Of a stretch of 64,000 nt of DNA, positions 16,398 through 25,118 are shown one piece after another. The notes below the pieces were generated by a model, which saw only the letters and a program-made list of their open reading frames with translations, was not told where the DNA came from and did no database searches. The position numbers and the translations under genes were made by a program. This DNA comes from Methylocaldum sp035627495. GTDB lineage: Bacteria; Pseudomonadota; Gammaproteobacteria; Methylococcales; Methylococcaceae. The stretch is from the NCBI RefSeq assembly GCF_035627495.1, contig NZ_DASPLO010000201.1, forward strand, positions 1 to 64,000, in the 5' to 3' direction. Every line of letters starts with the position of its first letter. The first letter of the stretch is position 1.

Positions 16398-17396
16398 ATG
16401 CTTGGCTTTTACGATTCGGTAAACCGGGCAAAAGCGATGGCGTGTGCCATCGCTTTCCTGTTTCCCATGGTCGGTGATGTCTTTGCCGAGCCCTATGCTT
16501 ATGTCACTAATCAGAAAGACGATAGCGTGTCGGTGATCGACACCGCCAACGGGTCTGTTGTCAAAGCCCTGAAAGTTGGATCGCAGCCGGCGGGTGTAGC
16601 CGTCAGCCGGAACGGTGCCAAGATTTGCGTGACCAATCCCGGCAGCAAAGACGTCACGGTCCTGGACGGCCGTACTCAAAGCGTAATCGTCACCTTGCCC
16701 ATGGGCGAGGGACCTTTGGGTATCGCGGTTGACCCTGCCGGAAAACGCGCTTATGTGGCCGACTGGTATGGCCACTACCTTTCCGTACTTGATCTCGATA
16801 GCTTAAAGGTGCTGAAGCGCATTCCGGTGGGGCATTCTCCCTCCGGCGTAGCCGTCAGCCCGGACGGGGCGAGGATTTACGTCTCGAACCGAGACGACGA
16901 TTCGATTTCACTGATCGATGCCGCCGACCTGGAGGTCAAGAAATCGATCACGGTCGGCAAGCATCCTTTCGGTGTCACCCTGGACTCGAAAGCCAACCGC
17001 CTGTATGTCGCCAACGTGGAAAGCAACGACGTCTCCGTGGTCGACACCGGGACCATGGCGCTGCTGAAGACCATTCCGGTTGGCGACAGGCCTTATGCGG
17101 TGGCTTTGGGCGCCGGCGGCGCCCGTCTGTTCGTGACGAACCAATACGACAACACGGTATCGGTCATCGCGGCCGACCGGGGCGAAGTTACCGCCACCAT
17201 TCCGGTGGGCGAATACCCCGAAGGCATAGCCGCCCACCCCGACGGCAAGCACATTTATGTCGCCAATTGGTTCAGCAACTCCGTTTCCGTCATCAATGCG
17301 GAAACCCTGCAACTGGAAAAGACCATTCCCACCGGCGACGGCAGCCGGGCATTCGGCGAGTTCGTGGCGCAGGCCGTAGGGGCGAATCCGCAGTAG
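16398..17396 (+). CDS. YVTN beta-propeller repeat protein (periplasmic, YncE-like)
   Basis: A 332-residue protein with a signal peptide ending near DVFAEP (about residue 31) and seven or so repeats of roughly 42 residues built on YVTNQKDDSVSVIDTA, YVADWYGHYLSVLDL, YVSNRDDDSISLIDA, YVANVESNDVSVVDT, FVTNQYDNTVSVIA and YVANWFSNSVSVI. Such propellers are common next to PQQ-dependent dehydrogenases but have no proven catalytic role. It starts 6 bp after the mxaD-like gene and is followed by a terminator, so the two form a two-gene unit that probably acts in the periplasm on methanol or alcohol oxidation (inference). Confidence 0.85.
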   Translation: MLGFYDSVNRAKAMACAIAFLFPMVGDVFAEPYAYVTNQKDDSVSVIDTANGSVVKALKVGSQPAGVAVSRNGAKICVTNPGSKDVTVLDGRTQSVIVTLPMGEGPLGIAVDPAGKRAYVADWYGHYLSVLDLDSLKVLKRIPVGHSPSGVAVSPDGARIYVSNRDDDSISLIDAADLEVKKSITVGKHPFGVTLDSKANRLYVANVESNDVSVVDTGTMALLKTIPVGDRPYAVALGAGGARLFVTNQYDNTVSVIAADRGEVTATIPVGEYPEGIAAHPDGKHIYVANWFSNSVSVINAETLQLEKTIPTGDGSRAFGEFVAQAVGANPQ

Positions 17397-17431
17397 GTGT
17401 TTGCAGCGACTGAGGTAAAGCTAATCTAAGC

Positions 17432-17460
17432 GGAGCAACGTCTTTGCGGCGCTCCTTTTT
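17432..17460 (+). terminator. Intrinsic terminator after the beta-propeller gene
   Basis: GGAGC and GCTCC arms with an 14-nt loop followed by five T residues, 35 bp after the stop codon. Confidence 0.65.
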
Positions 17461-17490
17461 CACTTGCCCGTTAAACAGCGCGGCTCTAAG

Positions 17491-17520
17491 ATGTGTAAAG
17501 TAATGCTATTTAATACACAT
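17491..17520 (+). promoter_or_regulatory. Inverted repeat in the vapBC promoter (probable autoregulatory operator)
   Basis: ATGTGTA (17491-17497) and TACACAT (17514-17520) are exact complements 16 bp apart, bracketing an AT-rich core (TAATGCTATTTAA) that could hold the -10 box. Type II antitoxins commonly bind such sites to repress their own operon. Confidence 0.6.
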
Positions 17521-17532
17521 GGGAGCCCGACT

Positions 17533-17727
17533 GTGCGAACCAACATCATCATCGACGATGAGCTAATGAACGAGGCTTTAAGATCCACTGGCCTAAAAAC
17601 CAAGCGCGAGGTGGTGGAGCTTGGCCTCAAGACACTCATCCGCTTGAAAAACCAGGAGCAGATCAAAGCTTTCAAAGGAAAGCTCAAATGGGAAGGCGAT
17701 CTTGACGCCATGAGAACCGATGGATGA
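17533..17727 (+). CDS. vapB: VapB-type antitoxin
   Basis: A 64-residue protein beginning RTNIIIDDELMNEALRSTG, the ribbon-helix-helix pattern of the DUF2191 VapB antitoxins, with LKTKREVVELGLKTLIRL continuing the DNA-binding domain. The GTG at 17533 is chosen because the family normally starts MRTNI and GGGAG lies just upstream; the longer frame from 17464 runs through the operator. Its stop overlaps the vapC start. It should neutralise VapC and repress the operon. Confidence 0.85.
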   Translation: MRTNIIIDDELMNEALRSTGLKTKREVVELGLKTLIRLKNQEQIKAFKGKLKWEGDLDAMRTDG

Positions 17728-18131
17728 TCGTGGTCGATTCCAGCGTATGGATCGATTACTTCAACGGCATCGACACGCCCCAAACCGCCACGCTTGACGA
17801 ACTGCTCGGGGTGGAACCGCTGGCGATCGGCGACTTGATTTTAACCGAGGTCTTGCAGGGATTTCGTCAGGATGCCGATTTCCGAACGGCCAAACGGCTG
17901 CTGATGTCTCTAACCGTTTACGACTTGCTCGGCACCGAACAGGCCCTCAAAAGCGCGGAGAATTTTCGGGCACTCAGAAAACGGGGCATCACCATCCACA
18001 AAACCGCCGATGTCATCATCGCTACATTTTGCATCGAAAGGGGATACGCCCTGCTGTTTTCCGATCGAGACTTCATTCCGTTTGTCGAGCATTTGGGATT
18101 GCGAAACGTCGGAGGACACGGGGTGGAATAG
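17724..18131 (+). CDS. vapC: VapC-type PIN-domain ribonuclease toxin
   Basis: A 135-residue PIN-domain protein. The acidic active-site residues are visible: D5 (IVVDSSVWIDYF), E42 (ILTEVLQGF), D96 (HKTADVIIATFC) and D114/D116 (LLFSDRDFIPF). VapC toxins cleave tRNA or rRNA when the antitoxin is lost. The gene overlaps vapB by 4 bp, giving coupled translation. It lies just outside the inverted-repeat-bounded segment that starts at 18164. Confidence 0.9.
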   Translation: MIVVDSSVWIDYFNGIDTPQTATLDELLGVEPLAIGDLILTEVLQGFRQDADFRTAKRLLMSLTVYDLLGTEQALKSAENFRALRKRGITIHKTADVIIATFCIERGYALLFSDRDFIPFVEHLGLRNVGGHGVE

Positions 18132-18163
18132 CTGTGGCGTATTGAAATCAAAAGCAAATAACG

Positions 18164-18201
18164 AAAGCCTGACCCTTATTCTAAAGCCTGACCCCTATTC
18201 T
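18164..18201 (+). repeat. Two tandem 19-bp repeats, AAAGCCTGACCC type
   Basis: Copies at 18164-18182 and 18183-18201 read AAAGCCTGACCC followed by TTATTCT or CTATTCT. An inverted 12-bp copy (GGGTCAGGCTTT) lies at 22239-22250, on the other side of the large gene. Confidence 0.8.
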
Positions 18202-18217
18202 GGAGTTTGCTGTACTC

Positions 18218-21200
18218 TCACCAAGCACTTTTCGAGTTTTCATCACACTGCTGGAGATAGTTTCCGAGCTCCTCAAAGCTGAGGATGTCTGAAGCCGGGA
18301 TTGGAAGTCCTTGAAGGTACTTAAAAGGGACTGGTCTGCTTACCACCATTGGATGCCGTATGCGAATGGCCGTTTCCGGAAGCTTAATGAACTTGGCAAC
18401 CTGCCCAATATGCGTTTGAAGCCAATGAGCCCGGCGAAGATGCTTGTAGAGATGGTCGTCCACATTGCCCTTAAATCTTGCACAAGCCAAGGCGATCTCA
18501 GCGATGGTTTTCGACTGCTTTAAACGCTTGCATTCAATGGCAAGTACTTGTCCATTTGTGTGCCAAGCCAAAACATCAATGTCCCCTAAGTTCGGTGACT
18601 TCGATGCGCCGAGCTGAGTCAACTTTAACTCAGTCGCCGTCATCCAGCCTTCGTCGTGCAACTTAGACGCAACACGTTCAGTAAACTGCCGTCCAAGTGC
18701 ATCGACCCGAGCCCCGAGAAACGATCGCATCTCTGTTGACTTGAAGACGTCCTTATCAAACGTTCCACCTCGAATGCAGTCCAGCAAATACCCAAATGAC
18801 TGACGCAACGTTCCCAGGCCGTAAACAAGTCGCTGCTCTGTCCCTTGCGGGCAGACGACAATTGGTCGAAGACTCAAAGACAAGCGACGCTGAAAACGCC
18901 AAGGATTGACATCCTTGGGCAAATACGGTGGCTGCGCCACCCATGTGGCTCTGTTAAACAGACCAAATGCAGCAACGAAGGCTTGAACGTCTTCCTTGGT
19001 CACGCCCGCATCGGCTCGACCGGCGGTCACTTCCTCAACGGTTGTCTCAATCACCACATTGCCTCGCTTGACGCCGAGGTCTTGCAGTTCGCCTGCGATT
19101 TCTTGAAATACCTCGAACGAGTGGCCGTACTCCTTCTGCCATGCTGTGAGAAAGCTCGACGAAGCAAACACGGACTCTGTCTTACTTTCCTTTTCCGCTT
19201 CCTCTTGTTGGATTCCAACCCAGCTCTCATAGTTTGTGGCAGCGGCTGTATAAGCCACACCAAATGACTCCTCAAGATATGGGCCTGCAAGCTGTCCAAG
19301 CACATCGGCATCAAGAGAGTGGCTGCCATTAGGAAAGAGAGTGATTCCTTTGCTGGCGAGACTATAGTAAACAACGTCGGAATCGCGCCCGAGGTTGTTC
19401 AGCGTCGCCATCCCGCCTACCAGCTCATCCAAGGAGTACTCATCAGGCGCGATCCCGCCAGTCATCGGGCACTCGCAGACAGCTGCTTCGATAAGTGCGC
19501 GGATTGCGATCTGTAATTGAGCGCGCTCTCGCTCAACTTCGGCTGCGGCGCGGGTTCCATCGTCTACGCCGTAGAGAGCTCGGACGGCTCTCGCGGTGTA
19601 CCTCCAACGGGCTCTCTCTCGCAATAGGGTCTCGTGAAGGTGAAACAACTCCGAAATGAGTTGAGTGCGGTCAAAGCGTCTCAGAAGCTCGGTTAGTCGC
19701 TCTGCTTGGCGCGATACGGTTGAATTAAGTGCGCTGACGCTCGCTGTCTGGTCAAGCAGAATGGGGGTTGAGTACGATGGCATCCAGATGAAAGCAGAGC
19801 ATATGGCGGAATTTATGTGCTCGGTCGGCGCCCGATAGACTCGCCTCGAATTTGCCGCTAGAAGATAGTCTACATGGTTCTCCATCCGGAACATGTGGAG
19901 CACCCGAGCATCTGTCCCTCCGAGGATGTTTATGGCTTCCGCCGCAGGGTCGAGCATCCTCGCTTCTGCTGTGTCAGCCAACATTACAAGCGCTTGAATC
20001 AGTTGTCTCAGTAGAAGCTGCTCGCCTCGGTTCTCAACCTCGTGGAAATTACGTAAGAAACCAGGCGCCGCTAGGAGCCTTACGGCGGGCACGTTCTTAA
20101 CTGGCAGGACACTAAGTCCCGACTCGATCATCGGCTCGTCGGCTTCTGCAGTTCGCTCGATTACTTGTTGAAGGTCAATTGTTACTTCAATAACAGGAAA
20201 CTTGAAGCACAGAGCCACAAAGTGCTTCGTCAACACTTTATGAAGCAGAAGCTGAAGCGCCTCCCACAGCTTAAAAGCTGAGTCGCGAACTTCTCCGTTA
20301 GATGGAGCGACGACCGTCAGCCAGACCGTCGTGTCCTGCTGTTTTAGACAAAAGCTCAGTATACCCCGTGCCAAGTAGTCAAGGCTCACATATGCCGGGA
20401 CGGCGCGTAAGGATTCGTATATTGCCTCCGCGTTATTACGTTCGACGACTACATGCCTATTTGTCAGTGTTATCTCACAGTGCTCATCGACTGCAGCGCG
20501 GCGGTTGCTGCGGTATTCAGCGACGAAGTCCGTTGCAATTTGGAGGCAAGCGCCTTGGTCGTGAGGCACATCGGAGATACGAAGGCAGAAATTCTGCTTT
20601 GTCCAGAATGCATAGAGATTGAGAAGCCCGTTCTGAAACGGGAGCTCAAGTCCTTCGCGTTCGAGCTGCTTCTCCTGGTTCAGCAGCAGTATGAGCCGAT
20701 CTACAGGGCCATCGGAATCGCTGAAGAGCATCTCCAATTCATTCAGACGGGCTGTTCCAAATGTCCAGACGGGACGTTCCGATGGTAGGTTGCCGATAAA
20801 TCCTTGTCCAAGATAACCCATGAGCCAAAGCGTGTGCGCTGAATCCACTTCATATTGTGATTCAATATAATTCCGCAACGCCTCTACATGAGCATTAACC
20901 TGTTGTGCAGCCGACGGCGATAGCTTGCTCGGATGCAGAAGTCCAGACAAAGCTATTTGTCTAAGATCATCGGATACGACAAGGAAGTGCAAAAAGCGCC
21001 GACTACCCACTTGGACAACGACACTGCGACAAATACCCCGTACGCCGCCAACCTCCATCGGTAACTCGACGACATTCATCCGATGGCGACTACCAAATCG
21101 AGCCATCTCGAAAAGTCGCCGCTGGACGCAAATCATCAATGCGGACTGCAAAGCCTGGAGTTGCCCAGCCGCGACAGCGCAGTCCAGCAGATATCTGCGT

Positions 21201-21976
21201 ATGGCGTATGTAAGTGCGTTTGGTAGCGCAACTACGTATTCGTCGCCAAATTGAAGCAATGGCCTCCGATGTAGACCGGACTCCTGATTGCTTTGTTTAA
21301 GTAGTGTCTTCCGCTCCGCCAGGTTGAAAACGAAAGGTGCTAATTGTTCCGGCGCAATGTTAAGAGCGATCAGCTCATTCCTGTGGAATGTTACGCGATG
21401 CGCCCAGCGCTGGAGCGGCGTGGCAGGCACGATAGTCATGACACCTTTCGGTCGTGACGGTTCAGTGTGCCATCGAGTGAGCTCAGCTCGTTTGAGCATC
21501 GCGTCGGAAAGACGCAGTAACGCAAGGCTCGGGTGCAGCCAAGCCTTTTGAGTTGGCCCACCCAGCGTAGTGAGCGTTTCCACGATCAGCGTCGTAGCGC
21601 TGTCGGCTGCCTCCCAAAGGCCTGTGAGTACGCGGAAGTCGCCATCCTTTGTCAGCACGTTCACTACGAACATGTCCTCTGCCGGATCCTCCATGTTAGC
21701 AATGTCAGACACCCCAAGGTGACGGTTTAGCCAATGATTCAGGTGTTGCCAAGTCGGACGTTTCTTGCCTTCGCAACAAGCTACAACGAGTTGAGAGAGA
21801 AACTCGACTCGGTAGCTGTTTGCCTGAAAACTTGGAACTGTCGCAATTCCTGCCATCCAGCTCAATGCAGTACGCAAATCGTATTTTGCAAGAATCTGAG
21901 TGAGCAGCTTCGCCTTGGGATGGTCCATTTGGCCGTGCGCGTGGACCCAAAATGGTAGAAAAAGGGAGTCGGTCAT
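18218..21976 (-). CDS. Very large protein of unknown function with C-terminal PD-(D/E)XK-like nuclease motif
   Basis: A 1252-residue, mostly helical protein without signal peptide or membrane helices. I recognise no domain in the first 1080 residues. Near the C-terminus GDIDVLAWHTNGQVLAIECKRLK carries D1134, E1148 and K1150, the D...ExK arrangement of restriction-endonuclease-like folds, preceded by a helix-rich stretch (RVASKLHDEGWMTATELKLTQ). Such a giant lone gene with a nuclease tail is reminiscent of single-gene defence proteins, but no helicase, ATPase or methylase motif was found. Base composition is visibly lower in G+C than flanking genes, and it is bounded by inverted repeats at 18164-18201 and 22239-22250, suggesting horizontal acquisition. 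Function is unknown; defence is a hypothesis. Confidence 0.8.
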   Translation of the reverse strand: MTDSLFLPFWVHAHGQMDHPKAKLLTQILAKYDLRTALSWMAGIATVPSFQANSYRVEFLSQLVVACCEGKKRPTWQHLNHWLNRHLGVSDIANMEDPAEDMFVVNVLTKDGDFRVLTGLWEAADSATTLIVETLTTLGGPTQKAWLHPSLALLRLSDAMLKRAELTRWHTEPSRPKGVMTIVPATPLQRWAHRVTFHRNELIALNIAPEQLAPFVFNLAERKTLLKQSNQESGLHRRPLLQFGDEYVVALPNALTYAIRRYLLDCAVAAGQLQALQSALMICVQRRLFEMARFGSRHRMNVVELPMEVGGVRGICRSVVVQVGSRRFLHFLVVSDDLRQIALSGLLHPSKLSPSAAQQVNAHVEALRNYIESQYEVDSAHTLWLMGYLGQGFIGNLPSERPVWTFGTARLNELEMLFSDSDGPVDRLILLLNQEKQLEREGLELPFQNGLLNLYAFWTKQNFCLRISDVPHDQGACLQIATDFVAEYRSNRRAAVDEHCEITLTNRHVVVERNNAEAIYESLRAVPAYVSLDYLARGILSFCLKQQDTTVWLTVVAPSNGEVRDSAFKLWEALQLLLHKVLTKHFVALCFKFPVIEVTIDLQQVIERTAEADEPMIESGLSVLPVKNVPAVRLLAAPGFLRNFHEVENRGEQLLLRQLIQALVMLADTAEARMLDPAAEAINILGGTDARVLHMFRMENHVDYLLAANSRRVYRAPTEHINSAICSAFIWMPSYSTPILLDQTASVSALNSTVSRQAERLTELLRRFDRTQLISELFHLHETLLRERARWRYTARAVRALYGVDDGTRAAAEVERERAQLQIAIRALIEAAVCECPMTGGIAPDEYSLDELVGGMATLNNLGRDSDVVYYSLASKGITLFPNGSHSLDADVLGQLAGPYLEESFGVAYTAAATNYESWVGIQQEEAEKESKTESVFASSSFLTAWQKEYGHSFEVFQEIAGELQDLGVKRGNVVIETTVEEVTAGRADAGVTKEDVQAFVAAFGLFNRATWVAQPPYLPKDVNPWRFQRRLSLSLRPIVVCPQGTEQRLVYGLGTLRQSFGYLLDCIRGGTFDKDVFKSTEMRSFLGARVDALGRQFTERVASKLHDEGWMTATELKLTQLGASKSPNLGDIDVLAWHTNGQVLAIECKRLKQSKTIAEIALACARFKGNVDDHLYKHLRRAHWLQTHIGQVAKFIKLPETAIRIRHPMVVSRPVPFKYLQGLPIPASDILSFEELGNYLQQCDENSKSAW

Positions 21977-22011
21977 CGTTGTTCAGGACGAAAAAAACGG
22001 ATACCTATATT

Positions 22012-22139
22012 TAGAGCGTGTTATGAACTTTTAAGTATTGGCCTTTAAATCAAGCAGTTGGCCCAAGCTTTGGAAGATGTGACATTGCTCCTATAGCTTT
22101 ATTAATCAATAAGTTAGAGCGAGTTCATAACACGCTCTA
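22012..22139. mobile_element. MITE-like element, 128 bp with 18-bp terminal inverted repeats
   Basis: TAGAGCGTGTTATGAACT at 22012-22029 is exactly complementary to the sequence at 22122-22139. The interior is AT-rich with no open frame. If the outer TA belongs to the target, the element is flanked by a TA duplication, as for IS630/Tc1-like transposons. It lies just upstream of the large nuclease-like gene. No matching transposase is in the window. Confidence 0.7.
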
Positions 22140-22238
22140 GTAAGGTTGATTGCACAATGCGAATTGCCGGTGAAAAGGTCACGATGTCAGCGGTAGACGC
22201 CGCTGCCGATATTAGCCGGAAACACCTTCATTATGACA

Positions 22239-22250
22239 GGGTCAGGCTTT
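22239..22250 (-). repeat. Inverted copy of the AAAGCCTGACCC repeat
   Basis: GGGTCAGGCTTT, the exact complement of the core of the tandem repeats at 18164-18201. Together they bracket the large gene and the MITE. Confidence 0.6.
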
Positions 22251-22284
22251 TGTCTTTTTCTTCCGATGTTTCGTCAAGAAGACC

Positions 22285-23868
22285 TTAGCCGGGCGACTTG
22301 CCCGTACTCAGGTAGATCTTCTTAAGAAGTTCGTCAAAAGAGACAGGTCCGCTGGTGTCAATCGTCAAGGTGTCACGCCGTTCTTCTTCGGTTAAGGCGT
22401 CATGCGCCGCAATCTGATTTTCGAGCACCTTCAGATTTGCTTCGGACGGATCCTTACCAAGCTGCGCGCGGGCTTCGATACGGCTTTTCAACGTGGCGAT
22501 CGGCGCTTGGCAATCGAGAATCAGAAATGCCGCGCCGATCCGTTCGGCCAACGTCCTGTGAGTCGCCCGTTGGTCCAGTTTTAGAAATGCGGCATCGACG
22601 ATGACGGACAGTCCGGATTTCAAAATGTCTTCAGCCGTATCCAGCAAATAGCGATACGTTCTGCGTGTCATGTCGGCGGTGTAGATGCCGGCGTCGAGCG
22701 TCGATCCGGTGTTTGCGTGTTCGTCGAACCCGGCCAGGCGTTTTCTTTCCAGATCGGAGCGCAGACGAATGGCCGGGAGCCGTTCGGCGATTTGGCCCGC
22801 GATATAGGATTTGCCGCTGCCTGAGAAACCATGGGTGATAAGCAATGCCGGTTTTTGAGGCTGGATGAGGCTGGATGCGTAATCGATGTATCGCCGATAC
22901 AGAGCTAATAATTCCCGCTGCTTCGCGGTATCACCGGTAGATGCGCGGGTCAGTTGGGCGATTTTGGCCCTTACCATGGCCCGGTAGACCCGGTAGTAAT
23001 CCAGCAAGCCGAGCCCTCCATAGTCGCCGGTGAGTTCCAGGTACCGATTCAGAAACCGGAACGCCAAGTCCCGCTTGCCCTTGACTTCCAGATCCATGAC
23101 CAAAAAGGCCAGCTCGCTCATCACATCGATCCAGCGCAAATCCTCGTTGAATTCGATGCAGTCGAATGGCGTGGGCCGGTCGTCGATGAGTACGATGTTT
23201 CCGAGGTGGAGATCGCCGTGGCATTCGCGAACGAAATCGGCGGTTTTCCGGGCAAGCATGGTCTCCCGGCAGCGCGAATACGACTCGGAAGTCCAGGCGC
23301 GCACGGCCTCCAGCTTGGCGGCGTCTACGGGATCGTCGCGCAAAGGTCCGATGTGGATGAAATTTTGTTCGGCGGCGCCGTAGATGTTTTCGGGGAGTCC
23401 GTGAGCATCTTCGGCGGTACTGCGGTCTATGCTCGCATGGAATTGGGCCAGTAACTCCGCCAGCTTATCCACATGCTCGGGCGATAAGCGATCGTCCTGG
23501 CACAAACGATCGAACAGCGCCGCTTCGTCGAAGCGCCGCATCTTAATGGCGAATTCGATTGAGGTGCCCGTGCCGTTGATACGCGGATTTTGGGGATCTC
23601 CGGCGATAGGCACTACGGCCAAATACAAGTCCGCGGCAAACCGGCGGTTGAGGCGGAGTTCCGCTTCGCAAAACAATCGGCGCTTGTCTAGGGTGGAAAA
23701 GTCGAGGAAGCCGAAATCCACCGGTTTCTTGATCTTGTAAGCGAATGGATCAGTCAGCAAAACCCAGGAGATATGGGTTTCCCGGATTTCTATGGGTCCT
23801 GCGGGATGATCGTAAGCGGCGGGATTCCGTAGCGCCGAGATTAGCTCGGGATAGTGAGCGTCATCCAT
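22285..23868 (-). CDS. Aminoglycoside-phosphotransferase-like kinase fused to AAA/P-loop kinase
   Basis: A 527-residue two-domain protein. The first part is a kinase-like fold with catalytic loop HGDLHLGN (217-224) and metal site FDCIEFNEDLR; the second is a small P-loop kinase with Walker A GFSGSGKS (347-354) and an R-rich lid region (SRIEARAQLGKDPSEAN). This matches the bifunctional aminoglycoside phosphotransferase/ATP-binding family (COG2187 plus COG0645). The true substrate is unknown and resistance is not implied. It overlaps the rnd stop by 8 bp, so the two genes are co-transcribed with rnd first. Confidence 0.85.
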   Translation of the reverse strand: MDDAHYPELISALRNPAAYDHPAGPIEIRETHISWVLLTDPFAYKIKKPVDFGFLDFSTLDKRRLFCEAELRLNRRFAADLYLAVVPIAGDPQNPRINGTGTSIEFAIKMRRFDEAALFDRLCQDDRLSPEHVDKLAELLAQFHASIDRSTAEDAHGLPENIYGAAEQNFIHIGPLRDDPVDAAKLEAVRAWTSESYSRCRETMLARKTADFVRECHGDLHLGNIVLIDDRPTPFDCIEFNEDLRWIDVMSELAFLVMDLEVKGKRDLAFRFLNRYLELTGDYGGLGLLDYYRVYRAMVRAKIAQLTRASTGDTAKQRELLALYRRYIDYASSLIQPQKPALLITHGFSGSGKSYIAGQIAERLPAIRLRSDLERKRLAGFDEHANTGSTLDAGIYTADMTRRTYRYLLDTAEDILKSGLSVIVDAAFLKLDQRATHRTLAERIGAAFLILDCQAPIATLKSRIEARAQLGKDPSEANLKVLENQIAAHDALTEEERRDTLTIDTSGPVSFDELLKKIYLSTGKSPG

Positions 23869-25024
23869 GCGGTTCCATCTGTAAACGGCCGTTCATCACT
23901 CTGAGTTGTCGTTCGCCCCGGAGGAGCGCCTCTAGTTCCTCTCCGGCCATCGCTTTGCGCCAGCCGTGAAGCAGCTTCGATTGCTCGGGTTCCTCCATCA
24001 GTTGCTCCAGGTCTTTGCGTCCGGCGAGCACTGCCGGATTCAGGGTGTGCTGAGCGGCGCGCAAACGCACTACCGCGGTGAGCACGTCGAGTAGCGCCTC
24101 CTGTTCGGGCGTCTTTTTAGCTTGGCGTGATTTGAGGGAGATGGCTGGAGGCGGGCGATTCTTCGACTCCTGAATAATCTGGCACAGCTGATTGCCGTAA
24201 CGCTTAATCGTTCGTTCCTCCAATCCGCGGATCAGCTTGAGATTATCGGGAGCTGCCGGCATAAGGCGTGCGAGGTCGAACAAAACTTCGTCCTTGACGA
24301 ACCAGTTGCGCGGGATGTCCTGTTGGCGCGCGGCGTCCTCGCGCCAAGCCGCCAGTGCCTGCAGAACAGCGAGCTGAGACGCGTTCAGCTGATAATATCC
24401 GCCTATACGTTGCCAGGCTAGCTCGGGAGCGTTCTCGTAAAGCTGTGGATTCAGCAGGGCGGCAAACTCGTTTTCGGGCCAGCTTAGGCGGCTCAATGCT
24501 TCCAGTTCCCGGCGTAGCTCCAGGTAGGCGGTTCCGAGATGGATGACATCGTCGGCCGCGTAGCGCAGCTGCGCCTCGGTCAGGGGTCTGAGAGACCAAT
24601 CGGTGCGCGCATGCCCTTTGCTCAAGTTCAGTCCGAGCAGCTCGGAAATGAGTCCGGCATAGCTGATTTGTTCAGGCAAGCCGATCAACGGTGCGGCGAT
24701 CTGGGTGTCGAAGATTGGTGCCGGCAAGCGTCCCCACAGATGAAAAAAGATTTCCAGGTCCTGTCGTCCGGCATGAAAAACCTTGGTGATGGCCGGATCG
24801 AACAGCAAATCCGCTATGGGCTCCAATGATTCAAAGGCGAGCGGATCGATACAGGCGACCTTGTCCGCCGATGCGATTTGGAGCAGGCAGAATTTAGGAA
24901 AGTAAGTTTTTTCGCGTAAGAACTCGGTGTCTACGGCGAGCCATGAGGCATTTTTAACGGTTCCGCAGAAGTCTTGGAGTTCATTGAGCGAGTCGATATA
25001 GCTGATTTGGGAAAGGGGTGTCAT
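23861..25024 (-). CDS. rnd: Ribonuclease D
   Basis: A 387-residue protein with DnaQ-fold exonuclease motifs: LAVDTEFLREKTYFPKFCLLQ (D32, E34), VFHAGRQDLEIFFHLWG and YAADDVIHL, followed by HRDC-like helical regions (ALAAWREDAARQQDIPRNWFVKDE). RNase D trims tRNA precursors from the 3' end. Length is normal for the family (about 375-390). It is divergent from etfB, about 95 bp away, so the two share a promoter region. Confidence 0.93.
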   Translation of the reverse strand: MTPLSQISYIDSLNELQDFCGTVKNASWLAVDTEFLREKTYFPKFCLLQIASADKVACIDPLAFESLEPIADLLFDPAITKVFHAGRQDLEIFFHLWGRLPAPIFDTQIAAPLIGLPEQISYAGLISELLGLNLSKGHARTDWSLRPLTEAQLRYAADDVIHLGTAYLELRRELEALSRLSWPENEFAALLNPQLYENAPELAWQRIGGYYQLNASQLAVLQALAAWREDAARQQDIPRNWFVKDEVLFDLARLMPAAPDNLKLIRGLEERTIKRYGNQLCQIIQESKNRPPPAISLKSRQAKKTPEQEALLDVLTAVVRLRAAQHTLNPAVLAGRKDLEQLMEEPEQSKLLHGWRKAMAGEELEALLRGERQLRVMNGRLQMEPHG

Positions 25025-25118
25025 CGTAAAGAGGGTGCTTTTTCAAGTCGTGAAGTTATTATATGGCTTAGGGACGAAGAATACGCTCCCGCCGATGATC
25101 TTCTAATGAGGTGGACGT

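Noticed and set aside
18164..18201. Tandem 19-bp repeats considered as a CRISPR array
   Set aside because: Only two adjacent copies with no spacers, and no cas genes in the window.
22158..22289. 43-codon frame starting MRIAGEKVTMSAVDAAADI
   Set aside because: Runs across the GGGTCAGGCTTT repeat and overlaps the end of the next gene; no support.
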